Under the pieces are notes generated by a model that worked only from the letters and a program-made list of their open reading frames with translations, ran no database searches and was not told where the DNA came from. The position numbers and the translations under genes were made by a program. Shown piece after piece: positions 51,624 to 61,308 of a stretch of 64,000 bases of DNA (positions are counted from its first letter, which is position 1; the number at the start of each line of letters is the position of its first letter). Source of the DNA: Hirsutella rhossiliensis (Eukaryota > Ascomycota > Sordariomycetes > Hypocreales > Ophiocordycipitaceae); NCBI RefSeq assembly GCF_020360975.1, contig NW_025408671.1, positions 1,674,001 through 1,738,000 on the forward strand, read 5' to 3'.

Positions 51624-52231
51624 ATGGTTCCGACCGTCTGCCCCTGCCGGAGCCCCGTCCCGGACCCTGCGCCGGAGCTCGGCCGCCGCGCCGCCCCCGT
51701 GCCGACGCGCCGAAAGACCAGCCTGTCATCGCTGCCGCCCGAGATCCACCTGGCCGTCGCAAACTACCTCATCTACCCCGACGCCCTGTCTCTCAAGCAC
51801 ACCAGCCGGCACTTTTACAGCATCGTCGACACGGGCATCGAGCTCAAGATTGACTGGCTGGTCGAGCGGCGCCGCCTACACCTCGAATGCCCCAACGACC
51901 GGCGCTGTGACCTCGGCAGCGACCTTCGATTCTGCCGCGGCAGCGTGCCGTGAGTCTCGACTCGACCTCTACTAGGCTCGGGACAGCGTTACTGACGGCT
52001 TGCAGGCTGTTGATGCAGCGCCGTAGAGAACACGTCGAGTGCGAGTCTCGGCCGGGGCTCGGGTGTCTCGTGCACGGGACCCGGGCATGCTCCCACCGGT
52101 CCAAGAGGCCCAGCCGCTGGCGGTCGGGTCTTCATACCAAGCTAACCGTCGAGCTGTGGTGGCTGCTGCTGGCTCTCGTGCCGATCCTGGGCGGCTGGCT
52201 GTGGATGACGCAGATATCGCCAATGCTGTGA
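51624..52231 (+). CDS. Small F-box-like protein with C-terminal membrane segment
   Basis: Two exons, 51624-51949 and 52006-52231, with a canonical 56-bp intron (GTGAGT...TTGCAG), give 183 aa. Residues about 34-70 form an F-box: LSSLPPEIHLAVANYLIYP, then DALSLKHTSRHFYSIVD. Two Cys-containing stretches follow (CPNDRRCDL; CESRPGLGC). The C-terminus has one hydrophobic segment, LWWLLLALVPILGGWLW, that could span a membrane. F-box proteins recruit substrates to SCF ubiquitin ligases through Skp1; the target is unknown. The hAT element is inserted about 350 bp upstream of the ATG. Confidence 0.65.
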
Positions 52232-53444
52232 ACGCTTTGGCTGTGAGAACCTGGAGGCTTCGGCACGCCACTCGACAGCTCCACGCTCGTCGCAGGGGAG
52301 GCTTTGGTCAGCGCACTGAAGCCTTCTGGTGGACGGGACCAACGACTCATGCGCAGGAAGGGCCAGAACCCCGCCCTCTATCCCACGAGAGATGGGATTT
52401 GCGCGATTCGCTTTGGCCGCTGCTCCTCGCATCAGATCGCAGCGACAATGCAATTCGCACAATCTCGTCGACGGGCAGTGGCGCCGGCTCCTCCCGCTTT
52501 CCCTGGATACTGGCGTCTTTCGGCACCATTGCAAGCGGCCTTTCTCATGTCGCTTCCCGCCGTCGAATCATGTAGATAATGCACGCTTCGGTCGACTGCT
52601 CAAACGCTGCCCTTCTTCCCGCCTCAATTCGAGGAGCTTTGTTGAGGGAGGATTGGCTGGTCCTCCTCGGAAGAGACAGGGTACGGGTAGAGCGAAGACC
52701 CTGTCCCCAGCTGTCCCCAGGACGCGGGCATGTCGACAGCCGGCTGCACGCACGCTCTGGACAAGAGCTCACATGCAGAGACGTGGGATTGATAGATCGG
52801 ATATGCTCTGAGAGTCGAGCGCTCACGTATGTAGTGAGTGAGAGCTACGTTGGCTGGAGGTATGGGGCTTCTGAACCCATCCCCCCTCTCCCCCCAATTG
52901 CCGCGTATTAAGGTACGTTGTCATTAAAATACAACGAGCTGTTGACCAGCGGGAGTCCGTCAGTCCACGGAGATAGATATGTGCAGCCCAAGAACAGAAG
53001 CACAATAAATAGTGGCGTGCTATCGGCTCCCTGCCTCTCGGGTGGTGCAACGCCAGCTGCATCGTCTCCAAGTACAAGTACATATCTTCAATCGCACTCG
53101 GGAAGCTGTTCCGAACTCGGAACCCCCTGCAACCAGCCTCTGGCGGGGCCTGTTTCTTCAGGGTCCATGCTCCGCCAGCCCCTGCCACCGCGTCCCGCCC
53201 AAGAAAAAAAAGCACCCATCGAGGCCAAGAGGAAAACCCATCCCACGCACTCTCGCCATTGCGCCGATCCAGCGCTCCCAGCAACAGCCAATCCGACAAA
53301 CCTGAAGCCGGACAAGAAGATAGAGAGATGCATGTGGCTCGTCCCGTCGCCCAAGTGCTCTAGAGCTCTCAAGCCAACCGCCCACCCCTCCTTCTTTCGG
53401 TCCCCCGTCCCCCCCCGACCTCGGCCAACATCGCCTCCTCTCCC
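52232..53444. other. Intergenic, no gene recognised
   Basis: About 1.2 kb. Open frames such as 52329-52811 and 52918-53448 are compositionally odd and show no features. It is probably the 3' region of the F-box gene and the promoter of the next gene. Confidence 0.45.
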
Positions 53445-54415
53445 ATGATGAGACCGCCCGACGACAGCGCCGCGGCTTCGTCGGCCCCCTCGTCGGCCGC
53501 TGTCTCCTCGGCTGCCGCTCTCGCCAAGCCGCGCCGCCAATGCAACACCAAGAACCTCCCCTGGCGCCTCGCCGCCGACATGGCCAGCGCGGCCGCCGCC
53601 GGCGCCCTCGTCGCCCCCGTCATCTCCGTCATTGACCGGCAAGCTCCCCCTCTCTCCTTTTTACCCTCTGTCTCCCTCCTGATCCGACTCCTGACCCGTC
53701 TCGCAGCTCCATCATGGAAAACGCCTCGGGCCGCGCCGCCTCCGTCTCCGCCTCCCTCCACGCTTCCATCACCGCCCTCTTCCGCACCCCCCGCGCCGCC
53801 CTCCTCTCCCGCCCGACGGCCCTCATCTTCCTACTCTACGGCGGCACCTATCTCACCGCCAATGCCGTCGACACCTTCTCCTCAACCTTCCTCCGCCCCG
53901 ACCGCCCCGCCTCGGCCGTCTCCTCGGGCCCGGCCAAGTTCGCCGCCTCGTCTGCCGCAAACGTCGCCCTCTGCATCTACAAGGACCGCGCCTTTGTTCG
54001 CATGTTTGCCAACGGCCCGCCCCGCCCCGTCCCCGCCCCGTGCTACGCCCTCTTCGCCCTGCGCGACTGCGTCACCATCTTCGCCTCCTTCAACCTTCCG
54101 CCTTTGCTGGCCCCTTATATTGACGCCCGTCTCTCGGCCGACCTCGGCAGACACTTCTCCGGCCACACCACCGCTCAGTTCCTCGCTCCAGCCGCCGTCC
54201 AGCTCCTCTCTACCCCGCTCCACCTCCTCGGCCTCGACTTGTATAACCGTCCAGGCCGCTCGCCCCAGGTCCCCTGGAGCCACCGCTGCCGCACCGTCTG
54301 CTCAAACTGGCTCGTCTCCGCCGCCGCCAGGGTATGCCGCATTGTCCCGGCCTTTGGCGTGGGCGGCGTCGTCAACTTCAAGCTCCGACGCCGGCTGATG
54401 CAGCCGCTCGAGTGA
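53445..54415 (+). CDS. Conserved fungal hydrophobic protein of unknown function, GC-AG intron
   Basis: Exons 53445-53638 and 53707-54415 give 300 aa. The 68-bp intron begins GCAAGC and ends TCGCAG, a GC-AG splice pair; no GT donor is available that keeps the frame. The joined protein reads APVISVIDRSIMENASGRA. It has several moderately hydrophobic helices (RPTALIFLLYGGTYLTANAV, KFAASSAANVALCIYKD, APCYALFALRDCVTIFASF) and a basic C-terminus FKLRRRLMQP. The arrangement, including the KDRAFVRMF and PxPxxxYALFALRDCxTIFASF segments, matches a conserved group of fungal predicted mitochondrial membrane proteins without assigned function. A mitochondrial location is an inference from the basic, Ser/Ala-rich N-terminus. 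Confidence 0.8.
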
Positions 54416-55546
54416 CCCGACGGTGGTCCTCGTGTATTATTTCAGGTCCTCTTCCCTCACGGACTCTGCTGATTGAGCATCGGCGCCTAGTCTCACATGC
54501 ATCCGTTCCTGTGGCTTCACAGTTCTCTTTCATACCCCCTTCATGCACACATTGCGGGATCAAGGCGTTATGGTAAACGCATGCGTATATGGCTGCCCTC
54601 ATGGGCAATACCAGGTTCCAGGGCCGGTATAGAGTGGTTAGACATCCGACTTTTCAAATCAAGACGACTCACAGGGGCATCGAAAAGGCCCACAAGCAAC
54701 TCAGCAATCATCCCAGGTATATTCATCGCCACGTTATAGTGTAACTTCCGTCTTTGTCTCGTCAAAGCATCTACACCCAACGTTGTCGTCGTGCAAAGCA
54801 ACCCACTCCGCCTCGGACAAGTCTGTAATGCTTGCCCCACCACCTCCTCGTCAACTTCATTATCGTTCCTTTGAACAAACAGCAGGCAGGTGCCGTCTGT
54901 CGCCGTTGCCAAATCAAACATCAGCTTCATTCATTGGGATTTTCTCGGGCATTCCGTCTCCGAGCAAGGTATCAAGCCGCCCCCATGTCATCACCGCGCA
55001 AAATCTTCAGACAGAAGTCAGCCTTCCGTGAACGCCGTCCCCGGGCCAGGGCCACTTGTGTAGACTGGTGAGACAAGGTCGCCTAAAGGCGCCTTGCCGA
55101 AACAAATGTATAAAGAAAATAGAAAGCAAGCCCAACGCCCCCACCAGACACAGGTGCTTTGGGCACATGCAGAACTGGCGGATCCGAGGACCAAAGCGCC
55201 ACTCATCTTCCAGCTTCCAGAGGCGCCTTTTCGGATAAATTTCCCCGACGGACGACATCTCACACAGGTGCTGGGGTTGTGAGAGAGGCGACTGGTCGGG
55301 GCGACGAGCGTCGAGCTTCTCAAAAAACAGCAAGTGACGGGGGTATCAGTGGTCATTGCAAGAGCGAAAGGGGCCAAAACGGCCAGAGTCCTCTCCAGGA
55401 TCGTAGGGGAGGCGATTGAAGCAAAAGAAGTTCGAGCGTATAGCATGTCGGCCACGCATGTTGCCATAGCTCGGGCCGACTCAGGAGGAGTGGGTCTGCG
55501 GGGGATATCGAGGAGGGTTCCACCACCAAGGTCGAGGCAGTCCTCT
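54416..55546. terminator. Convergent 3' intergenic region
   Basis: About 1.1 kb between the hydrophobic-protein gene (+) and BEM1 (-), whose 3' ends face each other. No gene is supported; a faint tRNA-like stretch near 54630 was examined and rejected. Confidence 0.45.
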
Positions 55547-57666
55547 TCAGACAACTTCAACATAGAGCGTGAGCTTCTCGTTGCGCTGCAGAGCAAAGTC
55601 AAGGTCGTTGTTGCTCGTCAAGTTCTGCAGGCCCCCGGTTGGTTCGTCCTGGTAGAACAGCTGGATCTGCTCTCCCGGAACCGCCTTGACCCGCTCGCGA
55701 ATCTTGCCGTACAGCTCCTCGTATTGCACATCGGTCGACACTCGCATGGCGAACACGTCTCCCTTGAATCGCACCTTGATCTTCATGGCCGATGCCTGCG
55801 GCTGCTGTGGCTGAGCTGCACCTGCAACATAAATTAGCCGAGTAACGCGCAGGGGCGAGGCGTGCGGCGTCCTACCTTGCTGCGAGGCGCTGCCCTGCCT
55901 CGGAGTGGCGGAGAGACCCGAGTAGCCGTATCCGTTGGAGTCGTTGGGAGAAGAGCGTCTGGATGCCGGATTCGCGGCGTAGTCGACAGATGACTGACGC
56001 GAGCCCTCGGACAGCCGGTATTCTTCGTCGCCGTTGGCGTTGGCCTCGATCTCGTAGTCGCCTTCGCGAGGTGCAAAGAAGAGCTTGACCAGATCGCATC
56101 GGGAAATGTGCGGCGGCTGGTTCAGCAGGTTCTTGACGTACGCGTCCAGGTTGTACAGACGGCCCTCTGTGATGGCATCTGTGACGTAGCTCACGGGGCC
56201 GGGCATGTATGGGAGGCTTCGCTTCTGGGTGCCCGCATTGCCTGCTTCGGCAGGGAACTCGGCCAAGAGGGCAATCTGGAAGTCGTAAAAGTCCTGGTAG
56301 TATCGCGACAACTCCCAACATCGACCGTCCTCGAGCTCTGCCTCGATGACAAACCAGTACTTGTTCTCTGCGTAGCAGTATCGTGGTATCCGCGCCCAAA
56401 TAGGCGCATACAGTTGCGAGGCCGACTGTGAAGCATACGGATCCTGCTGCACCGGCTGTTGGCCTGGCGCAGCATTGCCCTGATACTCGCCTTGGAGCTG
56501 TGCCATGAAATGTCAGAACTCATCCAGTGGTGGCCAACGAGCCACAAAGGAAGCGGCGCGGTGCTTGAGGCCGAGAGCAACTTACCTGAGACCCATTCTG
56601 GTTGCTGTGCCGTGCACCAGGCTGCTGAAGGCTCAGTCGCCCCATGCCCTGCTCAATTGTAGGTTGCTGCCCGGCAGCGGCCTTGGCGCCGTCAAACTTG
56701 CCCAGGGTAATACTACTGTTTTTGTACTGGGCAGCCATCCTCTTCCATTCCTCCACACTCGGCACGCCGGCCTTCTTCAGTGCCTCTCGCGGGTCTTCGA
56801 CGGGCGTCGGGCCGTTTCCGGAGCCTGTGCCCATGGGAACCTCTTCAAAGACGTAGATGAAGTCCAGGGGGATCAGGCCGGGGCCTCCCAGTCTCATGAT
56901 GGGTTTGGCAACAACCCATTCGTGGTTCGATTGTGCGATGATGATGAGGTTCTCGTCTTTTTCGGCCGACAGCTCGTCCGGGCGAGTCGGGTGGGCGGTG
57001 AATGTATGGCGGACTTTGGCGTAGACGGTGCCCGCAGTCTTGGAGGATTTGGAGTTGCGCTGAGGCGGGGCCGAGACGTGCTGAATGGCGTTTTCGCCGT
57101 AGCCCGAGTCATGGTCCGGGTTTTTGGCCGCGGGCATTCTCCCGCTGTCCGAGTGCGTGCTGTCCCTCTCGGTGCGTCCCAACACTTGAAAGTACGAGAC
57201 GGGCACGAGGCCGCGGGCGTCAGGCAGGGCGGGATTGCATGCCTCGTACCAATGAGGATCGTCTTCGCGGCCGATGACGTGGAAGAAGTCGCCCTTTGAG
57301 AAGCCCAGGACCAGTACACCAGCTTTTGCGAAGCTTTGCACCAAGGCCTCGTCGGGCTGGTAGTCGTCGTTGGCTCGTATGACCTTGAGCCTGGGTGTAA
57401 GCAGCAGCCTTTCATTGATGCGCAGCTACGCGCCTCTAAGTCACATTGTCGTTGCGCAGGCCAAGCAACGGCAGTGCGCCTGCGAATGGCGCGAGAGCTG
57501 CGCTCGTCGAGTGACAAGGGAAATCTGGGACGCAAAGCGGGAGCGAAAGACCAACCTTTTTGGGTGGAACTATGGCGACGGCCGCCTTGGAGGATCCAAT
57601 GGAGGGACTTTGCTTGTGCTTGTCGCCGCCTTTCATAGACCGGCGGAGGGCCTTGATAAGATCCAT
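55547..57666 (-). CDS. BEM1: Bem1/Scd2-like polarity scaffold, SH3-SH3-PX-PB1
   Basis: Four exons (57556-57666, 56586-57383, 55876-56497, 55547-55821) give 601 aa. Exon 1 encodes MDLIKALRRSMKGGDKHKQ and ends PPKK, spliced to VIRANDDYQPDEALV, the first SH3 domain (GDFFHVIGREDDPHWYEA). The second SH3 is KVRHTFTAHPTRPDELS with NHEWVVAKPIMRLGGPGLIP. The PX domain covers RIPRYCYAENKYWFVIEAEL to LPYMPGP and RCDLVKLFF. The PB1 domain is KIKVRFKGDVFAMRV through the acidic loop FYQDEPTGGLQNLTSNNDLD to the C-terminus. Bem1 links Cdc42, its exchange factor Cdc24 (through PB1) and PAK kinases at growing tips. The order and spacing of domains match the family, and the gene looks intact. Confidence 0.93.
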
Positions 57667-60600
57667 TGCGGTTAGCGTTGAGACCCGAGACGAATAAATC
57701 AAGGGGTGTAAAGAGTGGAGCGGGGTTTTATTTTGGCGATGCGAAATGACGAAAATGCTCGAGACAGGGCGAGGAATGCCGCGGGGGCCATGAATTCAGG
57801 GCAAAGGGACAGGAGGACGTCTTCAGTGCGAGGCAGAGTAGGCGCATGCGCGCGCAACGCAAGCGACGAATGGCAGATGAGGGGACAGGGGACGAGGGAA
57901 AGGGGCGAGCGGCGAGCGGCGAGGGGGCCAAAAGAGCGGCGAGGGGAGAGGTGCATCTGGGCTGGAAAGGGGTAGGGGGCGGGGATGGCGAACCTTCATC
58001 TTGTGCGACAGTTATGTCGCGTGGCAGCGCGAGCAGCCGATGTGTGTGTTGGTCAAGGTTGGCAGAGTTTGTTGATCCTTGGGACGACAGGTGTCGTCGA
58101 GACACGAGAGGGTCAGGTATCTTGGGGTATCCAAAACCCGACAGCCAAGTGTGCCGCTCAGATGAGCAGGAGAGTCAGAGGACGAGGGCTTTTGGAGAGC
58201 TTTTGCTGGCCTTTGCGGTATCGTGGCGCCGTGTCGTACGGTTGTTTGGCGGGATTGGGGAGAAGTCGGGCGGCGCAACAAAGAAGCAGCTCGAGCGAGG
58301 GGCGGGGAAGGCAACGACCTCGGGGTTGGCGTGCGTGGTCCAAGACGACGCTGGTGAGGGCCAAACGATGGCTCGATAATCCACGAGGACTGGTGTGAGT
58401 CGCACACGGATCCGGAGCGGTGTCGGTCGCTTCAGTTATCCTTGTCAGATTTGCGCCAAATACGTCAACAAGTCGGGACGAGATTGCCGCCCACACGTCG
58501 TCCGGTACCGGGCAAGTCCGGTCGCAAAGGTCGCGCGCCGATGAAGAAGAAGCCGAAGAGCGGGGAGAGGGAAATGGCACGTCTGTTGAAAGGTCGAGGC
58601 CGGCGTCAGGCTTGTCGTCGTACCAAAGACGGGGACGGTGAGGGAGAGAGGATGGGCGGAAGAGGAGGGGAAGAGGCGCAAAGCAGGGGGTTGGAGGAGA
58701 AAAAATAGCCAGCGCAGGCAGCAGGTAATAGTACTAGTAGGGTTGTACCTGCTAGGCCACGGCCGCGGCAGAGATTCCGCTCAAGTACTGCCGGGATACC
58801 TGGCGGGCTGTGGGGAAGCATGCCGCAGTGACATGGTTGGGGTCTGCGGCCAGGCACCGCCATCGGGTATCGGCTACCTCAGCCGCGCCCCTTTGCGACA
58901 GTAGCCGACAAGTCCCGCAGATACGTCTGGTCCTTGGCGCTGGCCGATCAAGAGGCACATCCAGGTTGTGCCTCGATGGCAGCTGATGCTTGGGCGGCTA
59001 CGTACATACAGCATACAGAACTGCAATGGCACGATGCCGGCGTTGTGCGGCTTGGGTTCCGGGCCTTGCATATCTGTACACACCTCGCCTTGCATGGCAT
59101 GCGGCCTGTGCAGCCAGGGAGAGAGGGAAAAGAGACGATGAACATCAGCCGCACTGTAGGTACTGGGGTTTCAGTACAACGCCGAGCTGGCTACGGAGTA
59201 CGGAGTACAGAGGAAGCTCTCGGGCCCGTTTTCCGTGTCAGATGTCTGGGTGGCGGAGGCTCAAGGCTGGCGGCGGGGAGCCGAGATGGCTGCCATTCGA
59301 CACCAAGTCACTCACTCGTCGGGCGGCTAAGCCGGTGCTTGTCGAGGCATTGTGAGGTGGGCGAGGATAGGTCGTTGAGGGACGAGGGGTATTGGCACGG
59401 GCACATGACGCCACTACGCTTTAGCCTCCCTCACTACCGGCACCGACAACAGTTGGGGCATGGCAGAGTCCTGTCTCGGATGCCAAATGCCTCACCATAG
59501 GCCAGAGGGAGCAAGCAGAGCCACCCACTCAGCGGGCAGCGTCCATGTTGCAGTTGGGACCTATGCATTGATTGACCCACGGCCTGCAAGGATGGCCAAC
59601 CCGCATCGTCATCCGCCCAATCTTACATACTGTACAGCAAGCATGTAGCCAACTGCCAACGCGCAACGTGCGGTATGCGCACACAGGCTTGGGAGGCCTC
59701 GGCTCGATGCCGTCATGCCCTGGCGGCAGACACGTGGGTGCAGAGTCCCCAGGTACAGCAAAGTCTGGCATTGTCGGTGTGGAAACGAGAGCACAGACAG
59801 TCGGGCTTTGATTACCACGGAGCTGGTTTGTCATGGAAAGCCTTAGTCAGGACTCCGGGAATACTCCGGGGACAAATCACCTCGCCCAGCACTTCTCCTG
59901 GCCGGAAACGGAGGCCCTTAGCCCGGTTAGGCAATTCCTGCCCTGCTTGGGCCGTTAGATCGGCACTGCAAGCACCAGTAATTATGGGGGAGTACCGCGG
60001 CGGTAGGCACTCCGGGCAGATTGACCGGTGCGGCTAACTTTACAGTACAAAGGCGCTCAGGTACATACTCGCCCAGCGGTAATGCTCCGTATTACAGTAC
60101 CTCTCAAAGGAAGGGGCTACGCTACCGTACAGTGCCTACCTCAGCCAGCACCTCTTGGTCGTGATTCTTCCTCCGCTCTTTGTTTCCCACCCTTCCATCT
60201 CTGCCTGGTGAAAGACGCATTCATGACGCCTGCTGCTGCCTTGCCCCGTTGACGAGCTTGGCCCGAAACGCCTGCAAGGTGGCTGTTCCCTCCCTCCATC
60301 ACCACCAACCAGCAAGCTAACCCAGCCCTTACAGTATTCCAAATCCACGGCCGCCGCTCAGTCGGTTTGGCCACGTCCACGCCTCCACGAGTGACGAACA
60401 ATGATGTGCGTCCGCATACGCGTCTCCATGGATTGCAGCTCCTCCATCGCCGTCGCTTGGCCTGGCGCCGTCTCGGAAGTGCGGCCCCAGGCGCTGCCGT
60501 CGACTTGATGCCCATGGCGCGTCTATGCGCATGAACTCGCCTTCGTGCTTAAACTGTCAAGCGCCCGACCGGCTCCTATCAGCTGCCGCCATGCCCCTCC

Positions 60601-61308
60601 ATCCCATGCGGCGCCGCTGTCTCCGTCTATGCAGGGGACCCGCATGCTTTTACCAGGCATTTTCTTCCATCACTGCATCTCTGCCACGGCATCTTATCGA
60701 TTGACCTCCCCGCTCCGGATCGCTGAAACGGGCGCCCCCTTGTTGTCTGTCTGGAGAGAAACAGGCATTGATTTGCCAGTCTGCCAAACCGCTGCGACAC
60801 CACTTGCTCCAGTCTCCGGGCGCGGTCATAGGCGTCTTCGCCCAGTACCAAGCCAGTTCGTCAAGTCAGCGTTCTGTCAGCAAGGCGTGCGACGATATCG
60901 ACTGCTTGGTGGTACTGCTCAAGCACTCGTATTGCTTTGTTCCTCTACGAAGTACCTCGCTCAGTCATGGCCCCTGTCTCATCCAGACAGTCCTGCGAGT
61001 TCAAATCACCAAAACTCATTTTACCCGGGATAAAGATCATTCGCCGCGGAAAGGCGAATTGCGCATGGCCATGCACTGGCATAGCACTGGCAGTTTCCGC
61101 AGCATCTGAGCCTGGGAGACCAATGATCTGTGATATTCTACCGTCTTACTGCATGCAGCTCACAGCCTGCATGCCTCCATCAGCTTGAGCCCCTCCTCCT
61201 CGTGTCACCCTGGCCTCTCCACCCTCTCTTCCATGCTGCCCGTCTCTTGCTACCTCTTGTCCATGTCTGCCTGTTTCGCCATTTCCCGTAGTTTCCAATC
61301 TGCCACCG
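57667..61308. other. Long intergenic region between divergent genes
   Basis: About 3.6 kb upstream of both BEM1 (-) and the NACHT gene (+). Several open frames on both strands (for example 57846-58379, 58158-58580 and 58934-59500) are low-complexity or arginine/proline-rich and show no family features. The short fungal repeat TACGGAGTACGGAGTA occurs near 59192. No RNA gene or mobile element was recognised. Confidence 0.45.

Noticed and set aside
53882..54283. 133-aa minus-strand frame opposite the hydrophobic protein
   Set aside because: It is a GC-rich shadow frame of a conserved two-exon gene.
54600..54690. tRNA-like stretch (GAGTGGTTAGACATCCGACTT)
   Set aside because: It lacks a B-box GGTTCGANTC and does not fold into a convincing cloverleaf.
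57846..58708. Arginine- and glycine-rich frames between BEM1 and the NACHT gene
   Set aside because: Low-complexity composition and overlapping frames on both strands; no family features.
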